This document shows positions 28,083-36,625 of a stretch of 64,000 bases of DNA, in pieces (within the stretch, counting starts at the first letter, position 1; every line of letters begins with the position of its first letter). Position numbers and translations under genes: made by a program. This stretch comes from Citrobacter enshiensis. Its GTDB lineage: Bacteria; Pseudomonadota; Gammaproteobacteria; Enterobacterales; Enterobacteriaceae. The stretch is taken from assembly GCF_029338175.1 (NCBI RefSeq), contig NZ_CP119862.1, positions 3,472,001 to 3,536,000 on the forward strand. The letters are read 5' to 3'. Under the pieces are notes generated by a model. That model did not search any database, was not told where the DNA came from, and saw only the letters and a program-made list of their open reading frames with translations.

Positions 28083-28758
28083 TGTCGTCATTGTTGAGGA
28101 CGAACCCCATCTCGCCGAACTTCATCGCGAGTATATCGAACAGCATTTTCATTTACGCGTTGTGGGGATCGCCACCACTCTCGAAGAGGCCCGCACGTTG
28201 ATTAGCCGACATCGGCCGCGTCTGGTCCTGCTGGATAACTATTTGCCGGATGGTCAGGGCGTCGAACTCATCGACAGCCCATTGCTGAAGAGTTTTGAGT
28301 GCTCAGTGATTTTCATTACCGCGGCAAGCGACATGCAAACCTGCAGTCATGCGATGCGTAGCGGCGCGTTTGATTACCTCATTAAACCGGTGTTCTTCCA
28401 GCGTCTGCGCGCATCACTGGAACGTTTTATGCTGCTGGTTAACGCCATGCGTCAGGTGAAGGTGGTTGATCAACATGCCCTGGATCGGTTGTTCAATCTG
28501 CCTACCGGCGATGTTCCGCCCACACCGTCCACCAAAGGGATTGAATCCAATACGCTGGAGCGCATTCAGCGCTTTTTTACCGACAACCCGGAAAACAACT
28601 GGTCGGTGGAAGAGGTGGTGGAAAACGTGGGGATCAGCAAAACCACCGGTCGTCGCTACCTGGAATATTGCGTGGAAGTGGGGTTTATCCGCGTCGAAAT
28701 GCTGTATGGCAACATCGGCCATCCGAGGCGGCTGTATCGCAAAGCAGCAGCCGAGTAA
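28060..28758 (+). CDS. CitB/DpiA/DcuR-like response regulator
   Basis: This 232-residue protein has a receiver with acidic 'VEDEPHLAELH' near the N-terminus, phospho-Asp in 'LVLLDNYLPDGQG' and Lys in 'FDYLIKPVFFQRL'. The C-terminal DNA-binding half ends with 'ISKTTGRRYLEYCVEVGFI' and 'GNIGHPRRLYR', nearly the pattern of E. coli DpiA and DcuR. It starts inside the last 23 bases of the kinase gene. It probably activates the importer operon that follows, and could also act on the divergent biosynthetic cluster across the 26.0-26.4 kb region. Confidence 0.92.
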   Translation: MTNSRALDVVIVEDEPHLAELHREYIEQHFHLRVVGIATTLEEARTLISRHRPRLVLLDNYLPDGQGVELIDSPLLKSFECSVIFITAASDMQTCSHAMRSGAFDYLIKPVFFQRLRASLERFMLLVNAMRQVKVVDQHALDRLFNLPTGDVPPTPSTKGIESNTLERIQRFFTDNPENNWSVEEVVENVGISKTTGRRYLEYCVEVGFIRVEMLYGNIGHPRRLYRKAAAE

Positions 28759-28936
28759 TCGGCAACAAAACACCTCGGTTTCCTGATCCTTCTTCGCGGT
28801 TTTAATGGTGTTAATTGTCTAAACAATGCCCATAATCACACTTCAGAAACGGAACCCTTGCCCCCCTATTGTCTGACTGACGACATACGCTATGTTGACC
28901 ATTAGTTCCTCAAATGTAACTAAAAGGTTAATTATA

Positions 28937-30025
28937 ATGTCGAGCACATTCCGCATCTCTCTGATCGCTACTGCTGTGCTGATCTCTACTTCTGCAATGT
29001 CTGCATTACCGCAAGGCTACCCGGCTGACTATCAAAACGTCGTCGATGCTGCGACCAAAGAAGGTAAATTAGTAGTCTACTCCACCACCGATACCAAATC
29101 CGCCGACCCGCTGATTAAGGGTTTCGAAGCCACTTATCCCGGCATTAAAGTTGAATACAACGATATGAACAGTACCGAACTGTACAACCGTTTTATCAGC
29201 GAACAGGCTTCCGGTAGCAGTAGCGGTGACGTGGTCTGGAGCTCATCGATGGATACCGCATTGAAGCTCGCCGCCGATTACGCGCAGGAATACACCTCCC
29301 CCGAGCAAAGCCAGTTGCCGAAATGGTCTGTCTGGAATAATAAAGCGTATGGCACCACCTATGAGCCGGTGGTTTTCATCTATAACAAACGCCTGATCCC
29401 GGCAAATGAAGTTCCCGACTCCCACGCTGCGCTGGCGAAACTTGTCGCCAGTCAGACAGACAAATTCAAAAGCAAAGTGACCACCTACGATGTTGAGAAA
29501 TCCGGTGTTGGCTTCATGCTCTCTGTTCAGGATTCCAAAGCCGATCCGAACTACTTCAAAACGCTGGCAGAGGTCGCGAAAGGTGGCTTAGCGGTGCAAT
29601 CTTCAACCGGTACCATGATGGAAAGGGTCTCCTCGGGCGAAAACCTGATTGGTTACAATATCCTGGGTTCCTACTCTGAAGCGCGTGCTAAAACGGATCC
29701 CTCGTTAGGTATCTCTTATCCAAAGGATTACACCCTGGTCCTGTCACGTGTTTCCTTTATCAGTCAGCAGGCGCAAAACAGCAATGCCGCCAAACTGTGG
29801 CTGGACTATGTGTTGTCTGAAAAAGGGCAAAGTATTCTGGCGAATCAGGCTGATATCCCGTCAATTCGTAACGATATCGAAGGGGATAATGACATCAACG
29901 GGATGACTCAAATGCTCGGCCAGGCCCTGAAACCGATCCCGGTGGATGAAAGCCTGCTGGAATACCTGCAGCCGAAAAAACGTCTGGAATACATCAAATT
30001 GTGGCGCGAAGCCGCCGCTAAATAA
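28937..30025 (+). CDS. Periplasmic substrate-binding protein of an ABC importer
   Basis: This 362-residue protein begins with ATG at 28937 (AAGG nine bases upstream), giving a signal peptide 'MSSTFRISLIATAVLISTSA' cleaved near 'AMSA-LPQ'. A longer frame from 28892 would hide the signal. The mature part 'VVDAATKEGKLVVYSTTDTK...FEATYPGIKVEYNDM' is the start of the extracellular-solute-binding family that includes ferric (FbpA/AfuA-like), phosphonate and putrescine-like binders. Substrate is not evident. The 180-bp upstream region should hold the promoter controlled by the upstream two-component pair. A hairpin follows the stop. Confidence 0.88.
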   Translation: MSSTFRISLIATAVLISTSAMSALPQGYPADYQNVVDAATKEGKLVVYSTTDTKSADPLIKGFEATYPGIKVEYNDMNSTELYNRFISEQASGSSSGDVVWSSSMDTALKLAADYAQEYTSPEQSQLPKWSVWNNKAYGTTYEPVVFIYNKRLIPANEVPDSHAALAKLVASQTDKFKSKVTTYDVEKSGVGFMLSVQDSKADPNYFKTLAEVAKGGLAVQSSTGTMMERVSSGENLIGYNILGSYSEARAKTDPSLGISYPKDYTLVLSRVSFISQQAQNSNAAKLWLDYVLSEKGQSILANQADIPSIRNDIEGDNDINGMTQMLGQALKPIPVDESLLEYLQPKKRLEYIKLWREAAAK

Positions 30026-30039
30026 GACCAACCTTCACA

Positions 30040-30065
30040 GAAGCGCGGCCCACCCGGCGCGCTTC
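30040..30065 (+). terminator. Intercistronic hairpin after the binding-protein gene
   Basis: GAAGCGCG...CGCGCTTC is an 8-bp GC-rich stem with a 10-base loop, directly after the binding-protein stop and before the permease gene. There is no T-run. It could act as partial terminator or as an RNA-stability element that raises binding-protein expression relative to the membrane parts. Confidence 0.55.
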
Positions 30066-30116
30066 GCTTCGCTTTCCTGATGTCGTTATTCTGGGTTTCG
30101 GAACCAGGGATACACT

Positions 30117-31886
30117 ATGAATGTAATACACAGAAAGTGGCAAAGTCTGCCGCGTGGCGCGGTGGTGCTGATAACGGCGCTGGTTATCTATATTCCACTG
30201 TCGTTCATTATGATACAGAGTTTCTTGTCGGCCCCCTTCTTTTCCCCGACAAAAGCCTGGAGCCTTGAATCCTTTGGCTTCATTTTCACCGATCCTGATT
30301 TCTATAAAGCCCTCAAAAGCGGCTTTATTCTCGCCTTCGGTCTGGTGGCCATCGCCATTCCGCTCGGCGGTGTGCTGGCCTTTCTGATGGTACGCACCGA
30401 TTTGCCCGGCCGACGCCTCATTGAACCGCTGATTCTGGTACCGATTTTTGTTTCTCCGATGGTGCTGGGGTTTGGTTATGTGGTGGCAGCCGGACCGGTG
30501 GGGTTCCTCTCTTTATGGGCGCAGTCGCTGATTGGCTTTGTTCCGTGGAATATCTACGACATGTCGAGCATCGTGGTGATTGCTGGCCTGACGCATGTTC
30601 CCCACGCCTATCTTTACATCTCGTCGGCATTGCGCAGCGTGGGTTCCGATGTTGAGGAAGCCGCGCGTATCACAGGCGCATCGCCGCTTCAGGTGATGAC
30701 GTCAGTCAGTCTGCCGATGGTTCGCCCGTCGATTCTGTACGCGACCGTGCTGCTGTTTTTCCTCGGACTGGAAGTGTTTGGTCTGATGCTGGTGCTGGGC
30801 GATCCGGAAGGCAATATGGTGCTGGCGACCTATTTGTATCAATTGACCAATAAACTCGGTACGCCGTCTTATCACCTGATGGCCGCGGTGGCGGTGGTGT
30901 TGATTTGCATTACTGTTCCGTTGGTCATGCTACAGCGTCGCCTGATGCGCACCGCCAACCGCTTTGTCACCATGAAAGGCAAAGCATCGCAGGCGCGCGC
31001 GTTACCGCTGGGGAAATGGCGTTGGGTCGCCGGTGCTGTCGTGGCGTTCTGGCTGACCGTGACCATCGGCGTTCCGTTGCTGGGGGTCGTACTGCGCGCC
31101 TTTATCTCCAACTGGGGCGTTGGGGTATCCCTGTGGGATGAACTCTCACTCAGCACCTTCCATACTATCTGGTCACAGCCTAACCTGCTGCGCGCCATTG
31201 TGAACTCCATGTCTATCGGCGTGGTTGGCGGCGCGCTGGCGGTTGCCTGTTATCTGTTTGTCGGCATCGCCATGCACCGTAAACCCGACAGCACCACCCG
31301 CTTTTTGGATTACAGCGTACTGGTGCCACGCGCAGTGCCCGGTCTCCTCGCGGGCCTGGCGTTTTTGTGGGTGTTTCTGTTCCTGCCGATGTGGCTCGAT
31401 AACGCCCTGAAATCCGGCTGGCTTTCCGGTATGCCGTGGTCGCAGTGGCTGCGCGATAACCTGATTGTCTGGCTGCGATCGTTGCGCAGTACCATTTTCA
31501 GCGTTTGGCTGGCGTATACCGTGGTGTGGATGGCATACGGGCTTCGACTGATCTCCTCAACGTTACTGCAAGTGGGGCCAGAGCTTGAAGAGGCCGCACG
31601 CAGCACCGGCGCCACACGCGGGCAAATTACCCGTCACGTGACGATCCCATTATCGCGCTACGGTCTTATCGGTTCATGGCTACTGATGTTCCTGATCTTC
31701 GAGCGTGAATATTCAACCGGCGTATACCTGCTTTCGCCAGGCACGGAAACCATTGGCTCAATGCTGGTTTCTCTGTGGGCGGCGGGCGCGATTGATATTG
31801 TGGCAGCGCTCTCCTTTATTAACATCCTGCTGGTGGTGGTAGGTCTGGGTATTGCCCTTCGCTTTGGAGTCAAATTACATGATTGA
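30117..31886 (+). CDS. Fused double-permease subunit of the ABC importer
   Basis: This 589-residue protein carries two complete binding-protein-dependent permease modules in tandem, about 12 membrane segments. Each half has an EAA loop: 'EEAARITGASPLQVMTSVSLP' at about residues 179-199 and 'EEAARSTGATRGQITRHVTIP' at about 490-510. Such fused permeases are usual in iron(III)- and AEP-type importers of the AfuB/FbpB class, where one chain forms the whole pore. The gene overlaps the ATPase gene by 8 bp. An AGGGA site lies upstream of ATG 30117. Confidence 0.92.
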   Translation: MNVIHRKWQSLPRGAVVLITALVIYIPLSFIMIQSFLSAPFFSPTKAWSLESFGFIFTDPDFYKALKSGFILAFGLVAIAIPLGGVLAFLMVRTDLPGRRLIEPLILVPIFVSPMVLGFGYVVAAGPVGFLSLWAQSLIGFVPWNIYDMSSIVVIAGLTHVPHAYLYISSALRSVGSDVEEAARITGASPLQVMTSVSLPMVRPSILYATVLLFFLGLEVFGLMLVLGDPEGNMVLATYLYQLTNKLGTPSYHLMAAVAVVLICITVPLVMLQRRLMRTANRFVTMKGKASQARALPLGKWRWVAGAVVAFWLTVTIGVPLLGVVLRAFISNWGVGVSLWDELSLSTFHTIWSQPNLLRAIVNSMSIGVVGGALAVACYLFVGIAMHRKPDSTTRFLDYSVLVPRAVPGLLAGLAFLWVFLFLPMWLDNALKSGWLSGMPWSQWLRDNLIVWLRSLRSTIFSVWLAYTVVWMAYGLRLISSTLLQVGPELEEAARSTGATRGQITRHVTIPLSRYGLIGSWLLMFLIFEREYSTGVYLLSPGTETIGSMLVSLWAAGAIDIVAALSFINILLVVVGLGIALRFGVKLHD

Positions 31887-32949
31887 ATTATCGGTCGAAA
31901 ACCTGCACTTAACCTACGGCGACAATCCGGTGTTAAAAGGAGTGTCCATGAACCTGAAGCGCGGCGAGGTGGTCTCTTTGCTCGGCCCTTCAGGCAGCGG
32001 CAAAACGACGTTGCTGCGGGCGGTCGCCGGGCTGGAAAAACCCACTCAGGGCTCCATTGTCATCGGCAAAAGCAAAGTTTACGACGGCACGCCTCGCAGC
32101 GAGATCCCGGCTGAAGAACGTAATCTTGGGCTGGTATTCCAGTCCTATGCGCTGTGGCCCCATAAGACCGTTTTTGAGAACGTGGCGTACCCGTTGAAGC
32201 TTCGTAAAGTTGCCGCAAAAGAGATCACCCAGCGGGTTCAGGATGTTCTGGATCAGCTGGGTCTCGGTCATCTGGGTAAACGTCATCCGCATCAGCTTTC
32301 CGGTGGTCAACAACAGCGCGTCGCCATTGGCCGGGCACTGGTCTACAACCCCCCCGTCATCCTGCTCGATGAACCGCTGTCGAATCTGGATGCCAAACTA
32401 CGGGAAGAGGCCCGCGTATTCCTGCGTGAACTGATCATCAATCTGGGCTTATCCGCACTGATGGTGACGCACGACCAAAACGAAGCGATGTCCATTTCTG
32501 ACCGGATCCTGCTGCTGAATAACGGCAAGATTGAACAACAGGGTACGCCGCAGGAGATGTACGGTAACCCGAAAACGTTATTTACGGCGGAATTCATGGG
32601 CAGCAATAACCGCCTGCACGGCAAAGTCACTGAACTCCGTGACGGCAGAGCACGTATCGAAGGGTCCGGCTGGACTTTATGGGGACACGCTGGCGAAGGC
32701 GTACAAGTGGGTCAACCCGGTACGGCGGTGATTCGTGTAGAGCGTGTCGCGTTAGTCGACGGTCCTGGCGAAAATCAGCTTGAGCTGCCTCTGCTCACCA
32801 GCATGTACCTTGGCGATCGCTGGGAATATCTTTTCCGCACCTCCGGGGATGATTTTGTCATCCGGGCCTATGGTAATGAGGTTCGCGATCCGCAGCATTG
32901 CCACCTGGCATTGCCGGAAAAACACGTCTGGATCTTCCCGAAATCCTGA
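31879..32949 (+). CDS. ATPase subunit of the ABC importer
   Basis: This 356-residue ATPase begins with ATG at 31879 inside the permease gene; the longer TTG frame at 31852 is rejected. Walker A 'GPSGSGKTT', Q loop 'LVFQSYALWPHKTV', signature 'LSGGQQQR', Walker B 'VILLDEPLSNLD' and switch His 'MVTHDQNEAM' are all present. A C-terminal TOBE-like regulatory region of about 110 residues follows, as in MalK/FbpC/PotA. It energises import of the unknown solute. It ends the operon, followed by a GC-rich hairpin. Confidence 0.94.
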   Translation: MIELSVENLHLTYGDNPVLKGVSMNLKRGEVVSLLGPSGSGKTTLLRAVAGLEKPTQGSIVIGKSKVYDGTPRSEIPAEERNLGLVFQSYALWPHKTVFENVAYPLKLRKVAAKEITQRVQDVLDQLGLGHLGKRHPHQLSGGQQQRVAIGRALVYNPPVILLDEPLSNLDAKLREEARVFLRELIINLGLSALMVTHDQNEAMSISDRILLLNNGKIEQQGTPQEMYGNPKTLFTAEFMGSNNRLHGKVTELRDGRARIEGSGWTLWGHAGEGVQVGQPGTAVIRVERVALVDGPGENQLELPLLTSMYLGDRWEYLFRTSGDDFVIRAYGNEVRDPQHCHLALPEKHVWIFPKS

Positions 32950-32957
32950 TACTGCAA

Positions 32958-32979
32958 GGGAGCGGTATTTGCCGCTCCC
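32958..32979 (+). terminator. Hairpin after the ABC importer operon
   Basis: GGGAGCGG-TATTTG-CCGCTCCC is an 8-bp perfect GC-rich stem starting 9 bases after the ATPase stop. No clear U-run follows, so termination strength is uncertain. Confidence 0.6.
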
Positions 32980-33172
32980 TGACGTTGCTGGCGATGGGTA
33001 CACGTTTTTATTGAACGCGGATGTACCCGCACATAGACCAACAGGTACGACTTGATGCGGGTAGAGGTAGGTATGTAAATTGACCCATTTTAGCGCCATG
33101 CACTTTTTGATATCACGACCACACAGCACACGGGTATTTATCGGCATTAATTTACCGGAAGACGAGATCAGA

Positions 33173-33196
33173 GCGGCGTTTACGCCGCCATCCGGC
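33173..33196. repeat. REP-like palindrome beside the DUF2955 gene
   Basis: GCGGCG-TTTA-CGCCGC followed by CATCCGGCA. On the minus strand this reads TGCCGGATG-GCGGCG-TAAA, typical of one half of an enterobacterial REP unit, just downstream of the DUF2955 stop. The rest of the 260-bp gap between the ABC ATPase and this gene shows nothing recognisable. Confidence 0.6.
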
Positions 33197-33211
33197 ACGG
33201 TAATTCCCTCA

Positions 33212-34276
33212 TCACTCGGTAATCACAAAACGTGTCGCCGCAAGGCAATTCAAAATCCGGTGCACCAGAAACACCATCGTTAATGTTGCCACTAACGCGA
33301 CGGTCACCGAGGTGATGCGGTACAGATCGCTGAACACCAGGTCCTGATCCGGGTGCAGGTTCTGACCAAACATAATGCCGATAGTGGTGATGCTGGCAAA
33401 GCCAACGCCTGCGCCGACTTTCTCCATTACATGCAGTCGGGCGCTGAAGGCCAGCCCAAGACCGATAAGCGGCATCATCAGCACCATATGGTTGCTGAAA
33501 TCATAAATAAGCAACTGCACCAGCAGAATATAAAAGCAGGCCAGCACCACACCGACCACGCGCCAGACTGAGCTTATCACTGCGCCGCGATAGTGCATCG
33601 GAAAGAGGATCAAAATTCCCGCCATCAGCGCCGACAGGGAATCGCTCAGATCGCAAATCTGGAAAATCACAAAGATCATGGTTGCCACCGTACCAGAGAG
33701 CAGCGACTCATGACGAACCCGGGCGGCATCTTTCTCAATACGCGGCGGTGGCTGGCGCGGCTCTACATCCGGAATCAAATAGTGCAACAGCGCGCTCAGC
33801 GCCACCGCCATCACGCAAGCTTCCATATTGGAGAACACCAGCGTATGCCAGTTCGTGGTGGGATAGCTCATAAAATTGAGCATCGTGCTTTGACACACCA
33901 CGCCCATCGAGCCGAGCAGAAACAGCGGTCCTTTACTCATAAAACGAAAACGCATCACGTACAGTCCAAACACCACCAGCGTCATAATCAGCGGCCACTG
34001 CGAGAGATAGCCGACGATTAGTACCATTTCGACGCAGTTCACCGCTGCGCTGAAGACAAACTGTCTTGCGACATGGCGGTTGAATACCGGCACCAGCGAC
34101 AGCAGCATCAGCGGATAAACCACAAAGAACACGCCATACTGGACGTTGTAGAACGTCGAGATGCTCAGCGCTATCGTCCCGGCAACGGAGATGCGCAGGG
34201 TCTGGCGAAAATCATTGGGGGTGTAGACGATGTTCCCATGCGGGGTAAATGCATGGGCCAGCGTATTAATAGACAT
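33212..34276 (-). CDS. DUF2955 family inner-membrane transport protein
   Basis: This 354-residue integral membrane protein has two blocks of hydrophobic helices (about residues 28-160 and 195-345) separated by a hydrophilic loop rich in Pro, Arg and Glu. The layout matches DUF2955/aromatic-acid-exporter (FUSC-like) proteins that pair with HlyD-type adaptors. It follows the HlyD-type gene with an 11-bp overlap. With that adaptor it probably forms an efflux system for a hydrophobic or aromatic compound. It is last in the MarR-HlyD-DUF2955 operon. Confidence 0.82.
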   Translation of the reverse strand: MSINTLAHAFTPHGNIVYTPNDFRQTLRISVAGTIALSISTFYNVQYGVFFVVYPLMLLSLVPVFNRHVARQFVFSAAVNCVEMVLIVGYLSQWPLIMTLVVFGLYVMRFRFMSKGPLFLLGSMGVVCQSTMLNFMSYPTTNWHTLVFSNMEACVMAVALSALLHYLIPDVEPRQPPPRIEKDAARVRHESLLSGTVATMIFVIFQICDLSDSLSALMAGILILFPMHYRGAVISSVWRVVGVVLACFYILLVQLLIYDFSNHMVLMMPLIGLGLAFSARLHVMEKVGAGVGFASITTIGIMFGQNLHPDQDLVFSDLYRITSVTVALVATLTMVFLVHRILNCLAATRFVITE

Positions 34277-35333
34277 AGTGAAGCCAGCTTACCAGGTGGA
34301 TCTGTGCCCCGGCAAAGGTGCGGGCAAACATCCCTTCGCTGTTGTAAAGCTGCACAGTAGCACGCGCGCCGGTCGGGAGCGGTGTATCGAGCGGTTCGTT
34401 CAGCGCTACGTGAATACGCATACGCTGAGCATCGCGCACCCAGCGGGTGGACTGTTCCGGCTGCGACAGCTGGCCGTTGACCTGTTCCTGACCGGCCAGA
34501 ATACCGGCATCCCTGCTGGCGACCCGCGCAGAGAAAACCTTGCCCGGCATGGCGTCAAATACCACGTCGGCATCGGTATCTACGCGGGTATGGCGCAAGC
34601 TTTTCTCACGAAAATCAGCCACTATATCCGTCTGGTGGCTGACCAGCGCTAACACCGGCGTAGCGGCGGTGGCGTAAAGTCCGGGGCTAAGCTGGAGGTT
34701 ACTCACCGTACCGTCGGTCTCCGCATGCACTTTGCTCCAGTTGAGATTCAACTGAGCTTCTTCCAGCGCGTTACGATATTTTTGCAGCGTTACGTTGCGG
34801 TTGTTGTCGCGCTCACCACGCTGAATCAGCAGATTCTGGATACTGGCATTGAGTGCCGCAACCGACTGCTCGCTGGTCTGCCAGGTGGTGCGCACCTTGT
34901 CGAGATCCGACTGCGACACATTCTGCATGGTGCTTAATCGCTGATAGCGATCAAAGGTCGTTTTATCGTTGCGGGCGGTGAATTGCGCAGTGCGCAGGTT
35001 GGCACGTGCAGAAGCGAGCTGCGCGTCCAGCTGTTGGTTGCTCAGCTTCGCCTGCTCAAAAGCAATCTGCGCAGCCTCAACCTTATTGATAAACGGCGCT
35101 GGATCCAGCTCGTACAGCAGATCGCCCTTCTTCACCTGGCTATTGTTGTGCACATAAACCTGTGAGACATAGCCGGAAACGCGCGAGGAGACAGGCGTTA
35201 CCACTCGCATCACCGTAGAGTCCGGCGTCAGCGGGATCCAGATATCGGCAACGATAAACCAGGCGAATATTACCAGGAAAGCGGCAATACTCACCCTTAC
35301 CCAACGGGCAAATTTTTGTTCTGGGGTCATCAT
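34266..35333 (-). CDS. HlyD/EmrA-type periplasmic adaptor
   Basis: This 355-residue membrane-fusion protein has one N-terminal membrane anchor (about 12-35), a split biotinyl/lipoyl domain ('TPVSSRVSGYVSQVYVHNNS' and 'VHAETDGTVSNLQLSPG'), a long alpha-helical coiled-coil hairpin between them (about 85-190) and a beta-barrel. It overlaps the MarR gene by four bases (ATGA) and the DUF2955 gene by 11 bp. It bridges the inner-membrane exporter to an outer-membrane channel that must come from elsewhere, most likely TolC. Confidence 0.9.
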   Translation of the reverse strand: MMTPEQKFARWVRVSIAAFLVIFAWFIVADIWIPLTPDSTVMRVVTPVSSRVSGYVSQVYVHNNSQVKKGDLLYELDPAPFINKVEAAQIAFEQAKLSNQQLDAQLASARANLRTAQFTARNDKTTFDRYQRLSTMQNVSQSDLDKVRTTWQTSEQSVAALNASIQNLLIQRGERDNNRNVTLQKYRNALEEAQLNLNWSKVHAETDGTVSNLQLSPGLYATAATPVLALVSHQTDIVADFREKSLRHTRVDTDADVVFDAMPGKVFSARVASRDAGILAGQEQVNGQLSQPEQSTRWVRDAQRMRIHVALNEPLDTPLPTGARATVQLYNSEGMFARTFAGAQIHLVSWLHYVY

Positions 35334-35794
35334 AGTTGATTGTCTTCTTCGCGGATTGTCCGCAAATTGCAGGCGATTTGATTTAACGTTGCGCTGAACG
35401 AAGCGAGCTCTACCTCAGGAATGGTGCAGGTGACACTATGTTGACAGGCCTCAATCACCCGGTTTAGTTCTTCCAGCTTTGAGCGACCTTGCGTGGTAAG
35501 CGTCAGCTGACGGATGCGTTTGTCATAAGGCGATGTTGAACGCACCAGATAGCCCTGTTTTTCCAGTTGCGTGAGGGTACGCATCAGCGGCGGCAGTTCA
35601 ATACCCTGCGCTTCCGCCAGCTCACTGACCGAGACGTTGTCCCCCAACTGATGCAGTTGCATTAGAACCGTCCAGCTTGACTGTGTCAGGCCGGTACCGG
35701 TGATAGCAGCATCAATAATGGCACGCCACTGGCGCACCACCATTGCCATGCGCATCCCCATCGGGCGGCGGGCAAAAAGTTCATCTTCAGTCAT
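35330..35794 (-). CDS. MarR-family transcriptional regulator of the export operon
   Basis: This 154-residue winged-helix protein has 'VSVSELAEAQGIELPPLMRTL' as the helix-turn-helix and 'KQGYLVRSTSPYDKRIRQLTL' as the beta-wing. The length and layout are those of SlyA/EmrR/MarR proteins, which usually repress their own efflux genes and are released by small aromatic ligands. It is first in the operon and overlaps the HlyD gene. A near-perfect 20-bp palindrome sits 32 bp upstream of its start and is the obvious autoregulatory operator. Confidence 0.9.
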   Translation of the reverse strand: MTEDELFARRPMGMRMAMVVRQWRAIIDAAITGTGLTQSSWTVLMQLHQLGDNVSVSELAEAQGIELPPLMRTLTQLEKQGYLVRSTSPYDKRIRQLTLTTQGRSKLEELNRVIEACQHSVTCTIPEVELASFSATLNQIACNLRTIREEDNQL

Positions 35795-35826
35795 ATTTCT
35801 TTCCCCTGATAGCAGGTTAGAAAATA

Positions 35827-35846
35827 ATACTTATCAAGATAAGTAT
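35827..35846. promoter_or_regulatory. Palindromic operator for the MarR-type regulator
   Basis: ATACTTATC-AA-GATAAGTAT is a 20-bp palindrome with perfect 9-bp arms, located in the promoter region of the MarR-HlyD-DUF2955 operon. MarR dimers bind palindromes of this size, so autoregulation is likely. Confidence 0.75.
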
Positions 35847-35943
35847 CAAGAAACAAAGTATCCCTAAGCATGAATCGATAAATTTAGTGAATACAAAAGA
35901 GGCTGGATGCGCTATCGCCCGGCCTCTGTAAATTGACAACGCA

Positions 35944-36063
35944 TCACGCCACCTGAACGCGTCGCAGCCCCGGCAGGGAGCCGGGGTTTATCACGTCATA
36001 ACTGTGGCGCAGCAGCACCCGACTGGCGGAGGCAATCGTCTCCGGCCGATGGGCCACAAATAT
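35944..36063 (-). pseudogene. C-terminal remnant of a colicin V/microcin-type peptidase-ABC exporter
   Basis: This 39-residue open stretch ends in a stop codon at 35944 and reads 'IFVAHRPETIASASRVLLRH' then 'SYDVINPGSLPGLRRVQVA'. 'VAHRPETI' is the switch-histidine (H-loop) region near the end of ABC exporters of the CvaB/MchF class. No start or upstream domain exists; an in-frame stop lies immediately before it. I read it as a decayed gene end left by an earlier insertion or deletion beside tRNA-Arg. The family call is from memory of the motif, not from a search. Confidence 0.55.
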
Positions 36064-36116
36064 TTACGAAGATGGGTTCTTTAGCATTCGTTACTTTCAG
36101 AAGGGGACAGCACACT

Positions 36117-36208
36117 AAACTTTTAAACGTCCGGAACTGATTGAGAAGATGAACGATATGATCGCTAAACACTATCCGGGAATGCTGGCTAATCCACGCT
36201 ATCGTTGA
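36117..36208 (+). pseudogene. Unrecognised short gene remnant beside tRNA-Arg
   Basis: An open frame with no start encodes 'TFKRPELIEKMNDMIAKHYP' then 'GMLANPRYR' and a stop at 36206-36208. Codon use looks protein-like and the stretch is out of context between the ABC remnant and the tRNA. I do not recognise the parent gene. The following 95 bp up to the tRNA hold nothing I can identify. Confidence 0.4.
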
Positions 36209-36303
36209 TTGGCGTTGAGAAAATTGACTTACACCAGCCGTTACATAAACTTTTTGGATATGTGGCTTTTAGTGAAGGGATTTACGTAACTCATTGAGTT
36301 TAA

Positions 36304-36380
<77 letters not shown>

Positions 36381-36418
36381 ATTGTGAAGTTGTGACTTCA
36401 TGCGGGTGAAACGCGTGA

Positions 36419-36446
36419 ATTATACGGTCAGCACCTGCCGAGTCAA
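36419..36446 (-). promoter_or_regulatory. Sigma-70 promoter of tRNA-Arg
   Basis: Minus strand: TTGACT (36446-36441), 16-bp spacer, TATAAT (36424-36419), about 40 bases upstream of the mature tRNA 5' end. A GC-rich discriminator (CACGCG) follows, as in stable-RNA promoters. Confidence 0.85.
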
Positions 36447-36625
36447 TGGCTTTCGTTCTGGTTGCTGATGAAGTGTACGAATGTCTCTACTTTCCGGTCA
36501 TTTCCAGGGTTCCAGGAAATCACCTGGTAAGATCTCAGCCCCTGTAAAGAGGGATTTAAGGATATAAAGTATTTTAAAATTAATAAATTTAATTAATATT
36601 TGGCCTACCCTCTCTGCTGTTTTGG

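Noticed and set aside
28937-32949. Calling the ABC importer a ferric-iron transporter
   Set aside because: The binding-protein family is broad and I cannot verify the iron-coordinating tyrosines; the upstream sensor type points to a carboxylate instead.
15450-36303. Intact genomic island with attL/attR at tRNA-Arg
   Set aside because: No integrase is present, and I could not find a second copy of the tRNA 3' end by eye; only the variable-locus interpretation is kept.
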